NCBI RefSeq assembly: GCF_000425105.1
Contig: NZ_AULD01000005.1
Coordinates: forward strand, 744,001-808,000
DNA: 64,000 nucleotides
DNA from: Agrococcus lahaulensis DSM 17612
Lineage (GTDB): Bacteria > Actinomycetota > Actinomycetes > Actinomycetales > Microbacteriaceae
Direction of reading: 5' to 3'
How positions within the stretch are numbered: the stretch's first letter is position 1; every line of letters starts with the position of its first letter. The position numbers and the translations under genes were made by a program. Positions 1-8,356 of this stretch are shown here, piece after piece. The notes beneath the pieces are model-generated. The model saw only the letters and a list, made by a program, of their open reading frames with translations, made no database searches and was not told where the DNA came from.

Positions 1-1
1 C

Positions 2-703
2 AAGGAGTCGGAGCCCGAGCCGCGCCTCGAGGGCGAGACGTACTGGCACGAGCTCTCGGGCGGCTTCCGCGCGCTGCTCGCCGACCCGCTGCTGCGGCTG
101 CTGACGATCGCGACGGCGCTCGGCTTCGGCATCACGGGGCTCCTGAACGCGACGATCTTCCCGCTCGTCGAGCACGGGCTGCAGGAGGGACCGGCGGCGC
201 TCGGTCCCGCGCAGGCGATCCAGGGCGTCGGCGCGCTGCTCGGCGGCCTCTGCTCTGCGGCCGTGCTGCGGCGGCTCGGCGAGCGCCGGCTCGTCGCCGC
301 GGGGCTCGCGCTCCTCGGGCTCGGCACGGTCGTCGCGTTCGTCGCGGTGCAGTGGCCGCTCGCTGAGGCGTGGATGCGCTGGGGCGCGATGGGCGGGGCG
401 CAGGCGCTCATCGGGTTCGGCGTGCCGTGGATCATCGTCGGCGTCGTGACGCTGCGCATGCGCCTCACGCCCCCGCGCCTGCAGGGCCGCACGTCGGCGG
501 CGCTCAACGTCTCGATCAACGTGCCGCAGATGCTCATGCTCGCGCTCGGCAGTGCCCTGCTGACCGTCGTCGACTTCCGCTGGCTCGTCGCGGCCGCCGC
601 GGCCGGCGTGCTCGTCGCGGCGCTCGCGGCGTGGTCGGGCCGTCGCCTCGACGCCCCGCCCGCGCCTTCCGTGCCGCAGAGTTCCGGCACTCTGTCGTCC
701 TGA
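2..703 (+). CDS. MFS transporter, C-terminal part (5-prime end outside window)
   Basis: The frame is open from base 2 and ends at TGA 701-703, giving 233 residues. At least five hydrophobic segments alternate with short charged loops such as RRLGERR and RMRLTPP, the layout of the second half of a major facilitator superfamily exporter. A short Glu/Pro-rich cytoplasmic stretch (residues 1-20) probably corresponds to the central loop between the two six-helix bundles. Substrate cannot be told from this half. The last codons run into the first copy of a near-palindromic repeat, so the final residues may not be conserved. Family assignment is from helix pattern, not from a signature motif. Confidence 0.75.
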   Translation, partial: KESEPEPRLEGETYWHELSGGFRALLADPLLRLLTIATALGFGITGLLNATIFPLVEHGLQEGPAALGPAQAIQGVGALLGGLCSAAVLRRLGERRLVAAGLALLGLGTVVAFVAVQWPLAEAWMRWGAMGGAQALIGFGVPWIIVGVVTLRMRLTPPRLQGRTSAALNVSINVPQMLMLALGSALLTVVDFRWLVAAAAAGVLVAALAAWSGRRLDAPPAPSVPQSSGTLSS

Positions 704-734
704 CGCATCCAGATCGCAGAGTTCCGGCACTCTG
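677..734. repeat. Two copies of an 18-bp near-palindrome, 40 bp apart
   Basis: CAGAGTTCCGGCACTCTG occurs at 677-694 and again, identical, at 717-734. Each copy is an inverted repeat (CAGAGT/ACTCTG around CCGG) with one mismatched pair. The first lies inside the end of the MFS gene, the second between its stop and the peroxidase gene. Perfect identity and exact 40-bp spacing argue against chance. It could be a paired operator for the peroxidase gene, a terminator-like hairpin, or copies of a dispersed repeat. Confidence 0.7.
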
Positions 735-796
735 CGGGGAGCAGGCGGGCGTGCGGCTCTCGGGGCGCGCATAGCAACGCGCGGCAGAGTGGCGGC

Positions 797-1276
797 ATGA
801 CGACGCTCAGCGACTTCCAGGCAGAGGCCCTCACGGGCGAGCAGGTCGACCTGAAGGACTTCGAGGGCAAGGTCGTGCTGGTCGTCAACACCGCGAGCCA
901 GTGCGGGCTCACGCCCCAGTTCGAGGGGCTCGAGCAGCTCTACCGCGAGCTGCAGGACGAGGGGCTCGTCGTGCTCGGCTTCCCCTCCGACTCCTTCAAG
1001 CAGGAGCACGACTCGGTCGACCAGATCGCCGAGGTGTGCCAGAAGAACTACGGCGTGAGCTTCCCGATGTTCGCGCCGATCGAGGTCAACGGACCGTCGA
1101 CGCATCCCGTCTTCCAGTGGCTGAAGGACGAGAAGAAGGGGATGCTCGGGGGCGCGATCAAGTGGAACTTCACGAAGTTCCTGGTCGGCCGGGATGGCCG
1201 CGTGATCGAGCGCTTCGCCCCGACGACGACGCCCGCCGAGCTGCGGCCGCAGGTGGAGCAGGCGCTCGCCGCGTAG
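797..1276 (+). CDS. Glutathione peroxidase-family thiol peroxidase
   Basis: 159 residues, the normal size for the family. The peroxidatic Cys36 sits in NTASQCGLTPQ, and the second family block appears as GFPSDSFKQE, followed by WNFTKFLVGRDG, which supplies the Trp and Asn of the active site. It reduces hydrogen peroxide or organic hydroperoxides in the cytoplasm; bacterial cysteine-type members usually draw electrons from thioredoxin (or mycothiol systems in actinobacteria) rather than glutathione. The usual Cys of the GFPCNQF block is Ser here, so a resolving Cys must lie elsewhere (Cys near residue 81 in EVCQKNYG is a candidate). The gene stands alone; the repeated palindrome just upstream may regulate it. 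Confidence 0.9.
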   Translation: MTTLSDFQAEALTGEQVDLKDFEGKVVLVVNTASQCGLTPQFEGLEQLYRELQDEGLVVLGFPSDSFKQEHDSVDQIAEVCQKNYGVSFPMFAPIEVNGPSTHPVFQWLKDEKKGMLGGAIKWNFTKFLVGRDGRVIERFAPTTTPAELRPQVEQALAA

Positions 1277-1286
1277 CTGAGGGGCG

Positions 1287-2468
1287 TCAGTCCAGGCGCT
1301 CGATGATCGTCGCGTTCGCCATGCCCGCACCCTCGCACATCGTCTGCAGGCCGAAGCGACCGCCGCTGTGCTCGAGCTCGTTCACGAGCGTCGCGAGCAG
1401 CCGCGTGCCGGACGAGCCGAGCGCGTGGCCGAGCGCGATCGCGCCGCCGCGCGGGTTGAGCCGGTCGAGGTCGGCGCCCGTCTCGCGCAGCCACGCGAGC
1501 GGCACCGAGGCGAACGCCTCGTTGACCTCGAACGCGTCGATCTCGTCGATGCGCATCCCGGCGCGGTCGAGCACCTTCGCGGTCGCCGGGATCGGGCCGG
1601 TGAGCATCATGATCGGGTCGTCGCCGACCACCGAGAACGCGACGAAGCGGGCGCGCGGGCGAAGGCCCAGCGCATCCGCCTTCTCCCGAGACATGATGAG
1701 CGCCGCCGAAGCGCCGTCGGTGAGCGGCGACGAGCTGCCGGGCGTGATCTTCCACTCGATCTCAGGGAACCGCTCCGCGTAGCGCGGGTGCTCGAACGAG
1801 GGCGCGAGGCCCGCGAGCCCCTCGCGCGTCGTCGACGCGCGCACGGTCTCGTCGCGCCGGTGCTCGCCCGCGGGCGTCGCGATCGGCATGACCTCGCCGT
1901 CGAAGCGGCCGTCGGCGGCGGCCGCGGCGGCGAGCTCGTGCGAACGCGCCGAGAAGTCGTCGAGCTCGGCGCGGCTGAAGCCCCACCTCGCCGCGATGAG
2001 CTCGGCCGAGATGCCCTGGTGCACGAGCCCGTCGGGGTAGCGCTCCGCGAGCCTCGAGCCGTGGATGTCGCGCTCGATCGCGGCCGTGCCGAGCGGCAGC
2101 CGGCTCATCGACTCGACGCCGCACGCGATGACGACGTCCTGCGAGCCGGCCATGATCGCCTGCGCGGCGAACGTCGCCGCCTGCTGGCTCGAGCCGCACT
2201 GCCGGTCGATGGATGTCCCGGGCACGTGCTCGGGGAAGCCCGCGGCGAGCAGGGCGTTGCGCGTGACGTTGCCCGACTGCTCGCCGACCTGCTGCACGCA
2301 GCCGCCGATCACGTCGTCGACGATCGCGGGGTCGATGCCCGTGCGCGCGACGAGCTGCTCGAGCACGCTCGCGAGCAGGTCGACGGGGTGCACGCCGTGC
2401 AGCGCCCCGCCCGGCTTGCCCTTGCCCGACGCGGTGCGCACCGCGTCGACGATCACTGCCTCACGCAT
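1287..2468 (-). CDS. Thiolase (acetyl-CoA C-acyltransferase)
   Basis: 393 residues, full length for a biosynthetic/degradative thiolase. The nucleophilic Cys91 is in RQCGSSQQ, His348 in GHALGSSG and the second catalytic Cys378 in TMCEGAGM; the VNEAFA block is also present. The usual GHPLG motif reads GHALG. It cleaves 3-ketoacyl-CoA with CoA to give acetyl-CoA (or propionyl-CoA from 2-methylacetoacetyl-CoA). It is the last gene of a three-gene operon after an acyl-CoA dehydrogenase and an HSD10-like dehydrogenase, which suits isoleucine or fatty-acid beta-oxidation. ATG start at 2468 is preceded by GAGGGG. Confidence 0.92.
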   Translation of the reverse strand: MREAVIVDAVRTASGKGKPGGALHGVHPVDLLASVLEQLVARTGIDPAIVDDVIGGCVQQVGEQSGNVTRNALLAAGFPEHVPGTSIDRQCGSSQQAATFAAQAIMAGSQDVVIACGVESMSRLPLGTAAIERDIHGSRLAERYPDGLVHQGISAELIAARWGFSRAELDDFSARSHELAAAAAADGRFDGEVMPIATPAGEHRRDETVRASTTREGLAGLAPSFEHPRYAERFPEIEWKITPGSSSPLTDGASAALIMSREKADALGLRPRARFVAFSVVGDDPIMMLTGPIPATAKVLDRAGMRIDEIDAFEVNEAFASVPLAWLRETGADLDRLNPRGGAIALGHALGSSGTRLLATLVNELEHSGGRFGLQTMCEGAGMANATIIERLD

Positions 2469-2498
2469 CCGTCATCCCCTCCGTCGTGGCCGCGGTCG

Positions 2499-3659
2499 CT
2501 ACGCCTTCGAGCGCTTCGCGATGTCGCGCGCGATGATCTCCTTCATGATCTCGGTCGTGCCGCCGTAGATCGTCTGCACGCGCGAGTCGCGGAACGCCCG
2601 CGAGATGGGGAACTCGTCCATGAAGCCGTAGCCGCCGTGCAGCTGCAGGCTGCGCGTGATGACGCGCTGCTCGAGCTCGGTCGCCCACCACTTCGCCTTC
2701 GACGCGTCGACGGTCGTGAGGTGCTGCTCGCCCAGCGCGACGATGCAGCGCTCGACGTAGGCTCGCGTGACGTCGAGCTCGGTCTCGAGCTCGGCGAGCG
2801 TGAAGCGCACCGTCGGCAGGTCGCCGACCGCGCCGCCGAACGCCTGCCGCTGGAAGACGTACTCCCGGCCCCAGTCGTAGGCGGCCTCGGCCGACGACAG
2901 CGCGCCGCAGGCGATCGACAGCCGCTCGCGCGGCAGCCGCTGCATGAGGTAGACGAAGCCCTGGCCCGGCTCGCCGACGACGTTCTCGGCGGGGATGCGC
3001 ACGTCCTTGAAGAACAGCTCCGCGGTGTCCTGCGCGTGCAGGCCGAGCTTCTTGAGCTTGCGGCCGCGCTCGAAGCCTGCCATCCCGTTCTCGACGAGGA
3101 AGAGCGTGAAGCCGCGCGAGCCGGCGGCGGGGTCGGTGCGCGCGAAGACGAGCACCTTGTCGGCGTGGAAGCCGTTCGTGATGAACGTCTTCGAGCCGTT
3201 GAGGATCCAGTCGTCGCCGTCGCGCACGGCGTTCGAGTGGATGCCCTGCAGGTCGCTGCCCGCGCCGGGCTCCGTCATGCCGATCGCGCCGATTGAGGTG
3301 CCGGCGGCCATCGGCGGCAGCCAGCGCTCGAGCTGCTCGGGCGTGCCGAGGTCCATGAGGTAGGGGAGCACGATGTCGTCGTGCACGCCGAGCGTCGCGT
3401 TGACCGAGGCTGCGCCGATGCGGGCGAACTCCTCGCTGATCACCATGCGGAAGCGGTAGTCGTCGACGCCCATGCCGCCGTGCGCCTCGGGCACGGCGAT
3501 GCCGATGAGGCCCGCCTCGCCCATGAGCGGGTAGAGCTCGTCGCCGATCATGCCCGCCTCCTCCCACTTGGCGTAGTGGGGCGCGATGTGGCGGGCGGTG
3601 AACTCGCGCACGCTCTCGCGGAACGCGTCGTGCTCGTCGTCGTAGAAGCTGGAGCGCAT
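2499..3659 (-). CDS. Acyl-CoA dehydrogenase, long-chain-type
   Basis: 386 residues with the standard three-domain fold: N-terminal helices, the beta domain with [13 protein letters not shown] and FITNG, and the C-terminal helical domain with QRQAFGG, LHGGYGFMDEFP and IYGGTTEIMKEI. The YEGT position that carries the catalytic Glu in medium-chain enzymes is Gly (IYGGT); in long-chain and isovaleryl types the base comes from an earlier helix, and Glu of LPRERL fits that role. It oxidises acyl-CoA to 2-enoyl-CoA with FAD and passes electrons to ETF; etfBA lie about 5 kb away. Stop-to-start distances are 6 nt to the preceding gene and 30 nt to the thiolase. Confidence 0.92.
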   Translation of the reverse strand: MRSSFYDDEHDAFRESVREFTARHIAPHYAKWEEAGMIGDELYPLMGEAGLIGIAVPEAHGGMGVDDYRFRMVISEEFARIGAASVNATLGVHDDIVLPYLMDLGTPEQLERWLPPMAAGTSIGAIGMTEPGAGSDLQGIHSNAVRDGDDWILNGSKTFITNGFHADKVLVFARTDPAAGSRGFTLFLVENGMAGFERGRKLKKLGLHAQDTAELFFKDVRIPAENVVGEPGQGFVYLMQRLPRERLSIACGALSSAEAAYDWGREYVFQRQAFGGAVGDLPTVRFTLAELETELDVTRAYVERCIVALGEQHLTTVDASKAKWWATELEQRVITRSLQLHGGYGFMDEFPISRAFRDSRVQTIYGGTTEIMKEIIARDIAKRSKA

Positions 3660-3665
3660 CGTGAC

Positions 3666-4424
3666 CTACCTCGCTGCCATTCGAATGGAGCCGTCGAGCC
3701 GGATGGTCTCGCCGTTGAGCATGGGGTTCGCGACGATCTGCGTGACGAGCAGCGCGTACTCCTCCGGCTTGCCGAGCCGGGCCGGGTGCGGCACCTGCTG
3801 GCCGAGCGAGGCCTGCGCCGCCTCGGGGAGCCCCTTGAGCATCGGCGTCTCGAACAGGCCCGGCGCGATCGTCATGACGCGGATCTGCAGCGCCGCGAGC
3901 TCGCGCGCGAGCGGCAGCGTCATGCCGGCGACGCCCGCCTTCGACGCCGAGTAGGCGGCCTGCCCGATCTGGCCGTCGAAGGCGGCGACGGATGCGGTGC
4001 TCACGATCACGCCCCGCTCCTCACCGATCGGCTCGAGCGCGGCCATGCGCTCGGTGGCGAGGCGGATGACGTTGAACGTGCCCACGAGGTTGATGTCGAT
4101 GACGCGCTGGAACACGTCGAGCGGGAACACGCCGCGCTTGCCGAGCACCTTCGCGGCGTCGGCGACGCCGGCGCAGTTCACGACGAGGCGCAGGTCGCCG
4201 AGCTCGGCGGCGACGTCGAGCGCCGCCGCGACGGCGGCCTCGTCGCGCACGTCGGTCGCCGCGAAGCGCGCGCCCTCGAGCTGCTCGACGGCCTCGGCCT
4301 GCGGGGTGCCGCCGAGGTCGGCGACGACGACCTTCGCGCCGGCGGCGAGCAGCGAGCGCGTGGTCGCGAGGCCCAGCCCCGATGCTCCGCCGGTGACGAG
4401 GGCGACCTGCCCGGTGATGTCCAT
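3666..4424 (-). CDS. HSD10-like 3-hydroxyacyl-CoA dehydrogenase (SDR)
   Basis: 252 residues. Cofactor motif [11 protein letters not shown] block (NCAGVAD), catalytic Ser-Tyr-Lys in [10 protein letters not shown]...YSASK, and the C-terminal [14 protein letters not shown] together match the HSD10 / 3-hydroxy-2-methylbutyryl-CoA dehydrogenase branch of short-chain dehydrogenases very closely, including FETPML and QVPHPARLG. It oxidises 3-hydroxy-2-methylbutyryl-CoA or short 3-hydroxyacyl-CoA with NAD. The frame is open further upstream to 4616, but ATG 4424 is preceded by GAGAGG, starts exactly at the family N-terminus ([13 protein letters not shown]) and lies downstream of a promoter-like element. 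First gene of the operon with the dehydrogenase and thiolase. Confidence 0.93.
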   Translation of the reverse strand: MDITGQVALVTGGASGLGLATTRSLLAAGAKVVVADLGGTPQAEAVEQLEGARFAATDVRDEAAVAAALDVAAELGDLRLVVNCAGVADAAKVLGKRGVFPLDVFQRVIDINLVGTFNVIRLATERMAALEPIGEERGVIVSTASVAAFDGQIGQAAYSASKAGVAGMTLPLARELAALQIRVMTIAPGLFETPMLKGLPEAAQASLGQQVPHPARLGKPEEYALLVTQIVANPMLNGETIRLDGSIRMAAR

Positions 4425-4465
4425 GCGCACCTCTCGCGGCGCCGCCATCGGCACCATCGCCCCTG

Positions 4466-4495
4466 AACCTAGCGACCGCATCCGCCGTTCCTCAA
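4466..4495 (-). promoter_or_regulatory. Promoter of the SDR-ACAD-thiolase operon
   Basis: On the minus strand TTGAGG (4490-4495) and TAGGTT (4466-4471) are separated by 18 nt. Transcription would begin near 4459, leaving a leader of about 35 nt with the ribosome site GAGAGG before ATG 4424. Confidence 0.5.
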
Positions 4496-4498
4496 CAC

Positions 4499-4516
4499 GC
4501 TGTGGGATGTCACAGC
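4499..4516. promoter_or_regulatory. Inverted repeat GCTGTG-N6-CACAGC, candidate operator
   Basis: A perfect 6+6 bp inverted repeat with a 6-nt spacer in the middle of the divergent intergenic region, directly next to the minus-strand -35 box. Its size and position suit a TetR- or GntR-type repressor of amino-acid or fatty-acid catabolism, but no regulator gene is adjacent. Confidence 0.4.
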
Positions 4517-4546
4517 CGGGGGTGGCGCGCCGCTCGGCCCCAGTGG

Positions 4547-4564
4547 TAGATATGTGGACGTCCA
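4547..4564 (+). promoter_or_regulatory. -10 box and palindrome upstream of the valine-degradation operon
   Basis: TAGATA at 4547-4552 resembles a -10 box and is followed at 4555-4564 by the perfect palindrome TGGACGTCCA, which would cover the start of transcription and could be a repressor site. No convincing -35 box is seen. Confidence 0.4.
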
Positions 4565-4608
4565 TCGAACTGGCTGGACGCGCAAGCATGCGACGAGGAG
4601 GTCGTGCC

Positions 4609-5787
4609 GTGAGCACCGCCAGCCTGACCCATCCCGCCGAGTCGGCCTCGGCGATCAGCGCCGAGGAGCGCGCCGCGCTCGTCGAGGCGGTGCGCGACTT
4701 CGCCGACGCGCGCCTCGCGCCGTTCGCGAACCAGCGCGACGCCGACCACGAGTTCCCCGTCGAGACGCTCCGCGAGGCGGGCTCGCTCGGCCTCGGCGCG
4801 ATCGTCGTGCGGGAGGACGTCGGGGGATCCGGCCTCGCCCGGGTCGACGCATCCGCGATCTACGAGGAGCTCGCGCGCGGCGACATCGCGGTCGCGGCCT
4901 ACATCTCGATCCACAACATGGTCGCGTGGATGATCGACACCTTCGGCACCGACGAGCAGCGCCGCGCGTGGCTGCCGGGGCTGTGCTCGATGGAGCAGCT
5001 CGCGAGCTACTGCCTCACCGAGCCCGGCGCGGGCTCCGACGCCGCGGCGCTCGCGACGAGCGCCGTGCGCGACGGCGACGACTACGTGCTCACGGGCACG
5101 AAGCAGTTCATCTCGGGCGCGGGCAGCTCGGCCGTCTACGTCGTCATGGCGCGCACGGGCGAGGCCGGCCCGCGCGGCATCTCGGCGTTCATCGTGCCGG
5201 CCGATGCGCCCGGCCTCTCGTTCGGCCCCGACGAGCACAAGATGGGCTGGAACGCGCAGCCGACGAAGCAGGTCATCCTCGATGGCGTGCGCGTGCCCGC
5301 CGCCAACCGGCTCGGCGTGGAGGGCGACGGCTTCGGCATCGCGATGCGCGGCCTCAACGGCGGCAGGCTCGGCATCGCCGCGTGCTCGATCGGCGGCGCG
5401 CAGTTCGCGCTTGAGCGCACGATCGCCTACGTCAAGGACCGCTCGACGTTCGGTGCCCCGCTCGCGACGCGGCAGCACGTCATGTTCCAGCTCGCCGACA
5501 TGGAGACCGAGCTGCAGGCAGCGCGGGCGCTGCTCGTGCAGGCGTCGGCGAAGCTCGACGCGAAGGCGGCCGACGCGCCCGCCGCGTGCGCGATGGCGAA
5601 GCGCTTCGCGACCGACGCGGCGTTCACGGTCGCCGATGAGGCGCTCCAGCTGCACGGCGGCTACGGCTACCTGCACGAGTACGGCATCGAGCGCGTCGTG
5701 CGCGACCTGCGCGTGCACCGCATCCTCGAAGGCACGAACGAGATGATGCGCATGATCGTCGGCCGCTCGCTGCTGGGCGCTCGATGA
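4609..5787 (+). CDS. Acyl-CoA dehydrogenase, isobutyryl-CoA dehydrogenase-like
   Basis: 392 residues from GTG 4609, chosen because GAGGAG lies 8 nt upstream and the family N-terminus ([16 protein letters not shown]) follows soon after; the frame itself is open much further back. Blocks: [50 protein letters not shown] and a C-terminal [18 protein letters not shown]. The Glu of LEGTNE is the expected catalytic base, and this C-terminus is very like the isobutyryl-CoA dehydrogenase branch (ACAD8 type). It would convert isobutyryl-CoA to methacrylyl-CoA with electrons to ETF. The stop overlaps the next start (ATGA), and the next gene encodes 3-hydroxyisobutyryl-CoA hydrolase, which supports the valine role. 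Confidence 0.92.
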   Translation: MSTASLTHPAESASAISAEERAALVEAVRDFADARLAPFANQRDADHEFPVETLREAGSLGLGAIVVREDVGGSGLARVDASAIYEELARGDIAVAAYISIHNMVAWMIDTFGTDEQRRAWLPGLCSMEQLASYCLTEPGAGSDAAALATSAVRDGDDYVLTGTKQFISGAGSSAVYVVMARTGEAGPRGISAFIVPADAPGLSFGPDEHKMGWNAQPTKQVILDGVRVPAANRLGVEGDGFGIAMRGLNGGRLGIAACSIGGAQFALERTIAYVKDRSTFGAPLATRQHVMFQLADMETELQAARALLVQASAKLDAKAADAPAACAMAKRFATDAAFTVADEALQLHGGYGYLHEYGIERVVRDLRVHRILEGTNEMMRMIVGRSLLGAR

Positions 5788-6863
5788 CGGGCGGGCACGT
5801 GCGCACCGAGCACGTCCGCACGGAGCTGCGCGGCGCGCTCGGCGTCATCGTGCTCGACCGGCAGCCGGCGCTCAACGCCCTCACGCACGAGATGGTGCTC
5901 GGGGTGGCGGATGCGCTGCGGCAGTGGGCGGACGACGCGCGCGTCGAGCGCGTGGCGATCACGGGCGCGGGGGAGCGGGCGCTCTGCGCGGGCGGCGACG
6001 TCGTCTCGCTCGTGGACGACATCCGCGCGACGGGCGGCGAGGGCGCCGGCCGCTTCTGGCGGGACGAGTACGCGCTCAACGCCGCGATCGCGCGCTACCC
6101 GAAGCCGATCGTCGCGATCCAGCACGGCATCGTGCTCGGCGGCGGCGTCGGCCTCTCGGGGCACGCGAGCCACCGCGTCGTCACCGACTCGACGCGCATC
6201 GGCTTCCCCGAGGTGACGATCGGCTTCGTGCCGGACGTCGGCGCCACGTGGCTGCTCACTAGGCAGCCCGGCGAGCTCGGCACGCGCGCCGCGCTCACCG
6301 GCGACCACTTCGGCGCCGCCGACGCGATCCTGCTCGGTCTCGCCGACACCTACGTGCCAGAGCGCCGGCTCCCCGAGCTCCTCGCGGCGCTCGAGGCCGC
6401 GGAGCCCGACGAGGCGATCGGCCGCTTCGCCGCCGAGCCGCCCGCGGGCCGGCTCGAGGGCGAGCGCGCCGTCGTCGACGAGGCGCTCGCGGGCGACGAC
6501 GTGACGGGCGCGCTCGAGCGGCTCGACGCATCCGGCCCCGAGGGGCAGGCGATCGCTGCCACGATCCGGAAGCGCTCGCCCTTCGCCGTCTCCGTGACGC
6601 TCGCGGCGCTGCGCCGCGCGCGCGGCCTGCCGAGCCTCGAGGCGGCGCTCGTGGAGGAGTACCGCGTCTCGCGCGCGACGACGCTGCAGCCCGACTTCGC
6701 CGAGGGGGTGCGGGCGCAGCTCATCGACAAGGATCGCGCGCCGAAGTGGCGTCCTTCCTCGCTCGCGGGCGTGACGCCTGCCATGGTGGAGGCGAGCTTC
6801 GCAGCGCCGCCGGAGGGCGACCTGCAGCTGCCCGCCGTCACCGAGCACGAGGAGCACGCATGA
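5784..6863 (+). CDS. 3-hydroxyisobutyryl-CoA hydrolase
   Basis: 359 residues, longer than plain crotonases and of the usual length for this hydrolase. It has the crotonase oxyanion motifs (CAGGDVVSL and GIVLGGGVGLS), FPEVTIGFVPDVGA with the catalytic Glu, and the C-terminal EGVRAQLIDKDRAPKWRP block diagnostic of HIBYL-CoA hydrolases. It splits 3-hydroxyisobutyryl-CoA to free 3-hydroxyisobutyrate and CoA in valine breakdown, so clearing a toxic methacrylyl-CoA-derived intermediate. It overlaps both neighbours by 4 nt, so translation of the three genes is probably coupled. Confidence 0.92.
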   Translation: MTGGHVRTEHVRTELRGALGVIVLDRQPALNALTHEMVLGVADALRQWADDARVERVAITGAGERALCAGGDVVSLVDDIRATGGEGAGRFWRDEYALNAAIARYPKPIVAIQHGIVLGGGVGLSGHASHRVVTDSTRIGFPEVTIGFVPDVGATWLLTRQPGELGTRAALTGDHFGAADAILLGLADTYVPERRLPELLAALEAAEPDEAIGRFAAEPPAGRLEGERAVVDEALAGDDVTGALERLDASGPEGQAIAATIRKRSPFAVSVTLAALRRARGLPSLEAALVEEYRVSRATTLQPDFAEGVRAQLIDKDRAPKWRPSSLAGVTPAMVEASFAAPPEGDLQLPAVTEHEEHA

Positions 6864-7636
6864 GCGAGCACGAGACCATCCGCGTCGAGCGGCAGGGCCG
6901 CGTCGCCTGGATCCACCTCGACCGGCCCGAGGCGCTCAATGCGCTCAACGCGCAGCTCATGCGCGAGGTCGTCGCGGTCGCGAAGGAGCTCGACGCCGAC
7001 GACGGCGTCGGCGCGATCGTCGTGACCGGCTCGGAGCGCGCCTTCGCCGCCGGCGCCGACATCAAGGAGATGGCCGCGAAGACGACCGCCGAGATGCGCG
7101 CCGACGGCCACTTCGACGCGTGGCTCGAGTTCGCGAGCGTCGAGACGCCGGTCATCGCCGCGGTCTCGGGCTACGCGCTCGGCGGCGGCTGCGAGCTCGC
7201 GCTCATGTGCGACATCATCCTCGCCGCCGACACCGCGACGTTCGGGCTGCCCGAGGTGGGCCTCGGCGTCATCCCCGGCATCGGCGGCACGCAGCGGCTC
7301 GTGCGCGCCGTCGGCTACCCGAAGGCGGCCGAGATCATCCTCACGGGGCGGCGCGTCGGTGCCGAGGAGGCCGAGCGCATCGGGCTCGTCTCGCGCGTCG
7401 TGGCGGCGGATGCGCTGCTCGAGGAGGCGGGGAAGGTCGCCGAAGGCATCGCGGCGAAGTCGCTGCCAGCGCTCCGCGCCGCGAAGGCGGCGATGGACGC
7501 GGCCCTCGAGCTGCCGCTCGCCGAGGGCCTCGCGTTCGAGGCGGAGCGCTTCACGGGCCTGTTCGACACGGCCGACCAGAAGGAAGGGATGGCGGCGTTC
7601 AGTGAGAAGCGCGAGCCGAGGTTCCAGCATCGCTGA
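6860..7636 (+). CDS. Enoyl-CoA hydratase (crotonase family)
   Basis: 258 residues. The ATG at 6860 overlaps the previous stop and is preceded by GAGGAG; an upstream in-frame extension is ignored. Motifs: ALNALNAQLM, AFAAGADIKEM (oxyanion loop), GYALGGGCELALMCD with the first catalytic Glu region, and PEVGLGVIPGIGGTQRL with the second Glu. It hydrates 2-enoyl-CoA; in this operon the likely substrate is methacrylyl-CoA, between the dehydrogenase and the hydrolase. No 3-hydroxyisobutyrate dehydrogenase is seen nearby. Confidence 0.92.
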   Translation: MSEHETIRVERQGRVAWIHLDRPEALNALNAQLMREVVAVAKELDADDGVGAIVVTGSERAFAAGADIKEMAAKTTAEMRADGHFDAWLEFASVETPVIAAVSGYALGGGCELALMCDIILAADTATFGLPEVGLGVIPGIGGTQRLVRAVGYPKAAEIILTGRRVGAEEAERIGLVSRVVAADALLEEAGKVAEGIAAKSLPALRAAKAAMDAALELPLAEGLAFEAERFTGLFDTADQKEGMAAFSEKREPRFQHR

Positions 7637-7642
7637 CGATAC

Positions 7643-7731
7643 CCGTTGGTCGAGTAGCCGCCGAAGGCGGCGTATCGAGACCCCTCGCTCCCGTCTCGAC
7701 GCGCGCCCTGCGGGCGCTGCTCGACGAGCGG
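7643..7731. repeat. Two opposed copies of the dispersed GTCGAG hairpin repeat
   Basis: First copy (about 7645-7681) reads TTGGTCGAGTA, inner stem GCCGCC-gaa-GGCGGC, then GTATCGAGACC. A second, diverged copy in the opposite orientation (about 7693-7731) reads GTCTCGAC, inner stem GCGCCC-tgc-GGGCGC, then CTCGACGAGCGG. They fill the gap between the convergent crotonase and MarR genes and may serve as a bidirectional terminator. Confidence 0.75.
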
Positions 7732-7744
7732 GTGACGGTGAGGG

Positions 7745-8293
7745 TTACAGCGGCTCCGCCACCGGCCGCGGGTCCTCGAAGTCGCCCGCGCGCTTGCGCA
7801 TCCGCGCGATGAGCCGCACGAGCTCCGCCGCGTCCTCGTCGTCGATGTCGAGTCCCGTGAAGGCGCGCTCGTTGAGCGCGACCGTCGCCCGCTCGACGAG
7901 CTCGCGCCCCGCATCCGTGATCGCCAGCACCGTCGCCCGACCGTCGGTCGGGTGCTGCTCGCGCATCACGAGCCCGTCGCGCACGAGCCGGTCGACCGTG
8001 CTCGTCACGCTCGTCGAGTGCACCTGCAGGCGCTTGACGGCCGACTTCATCGGCAGCCGACCGTCGCGCGTGAACGCGAGCAGCCGCAGCACCTCGAAGC
8101 GCGCGAACGACAGCGAGAAGGGGCGCAGGGTCGCTTCGACCGGCGCGACGAGCAGCTGCTGCGCGCGGTTCACCGAGGTCACGAGCGTCATGCCCGGGAC
8201 GGCATCCGTCCAGCCGTGCTCGATCCACTGGCGGCGGGCCTCGGCGATCGGATCCATGGGCATCGGCCTGCTGTTCGTCGGCCTGTGCGGCAT
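7745..8293 (-). CDS. MarR-family transcriptional regulator
   Basis: 182 residues from ATG 8293, which follows a strong GAGGAGGAGGAG ribosome site; a GTG 21 nt upstream (8314) is possible but has none. The winged-helix core is recognisable: [18 protein letters not shown] as recognition helix, then the wing [20 protein letters not shown], followed by a long C-terminal dimerisation helix. MarR proteins bind palindromes near their own promoters and respond to small ligands such as phenolic or CoA-linked acids. It is transcribed divergently from etfB with about 60 bp between the starts, so control of the etf operon is the simplest hypothesis. Confidence 0.88.
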   Translation of the reverse strand: MPHRPTNSRPMPMDPIAEARRQWIEHGWTDAVPGMTLVTSVNRAQQLLVAPVEATLRPFSLSFARFEVLRLLAFTRDGRLPMKSAVKRLQVHSTSVTSTVDRLVRDGLVMREQHPTDGRATVLAITDAGRELVERATVALNERAFTGLDIDDEDAAELVRLIARMRKRAGDFEDPRPVAEPL

Positions 8294-8356
8294 CGGCTCC
8301 TCCTCCTCGATCACCGTACCGTTGCCTCAGCACCCCACCACGAAGGGAACCGCTCG

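Noticed and set aside
4425-4616. N-terminal extension of the HSD10-like dehydrogenase
   Set aside because: It would run back through the divergent promoter region; ATG 4424 has a ribosome site and fits the family start.
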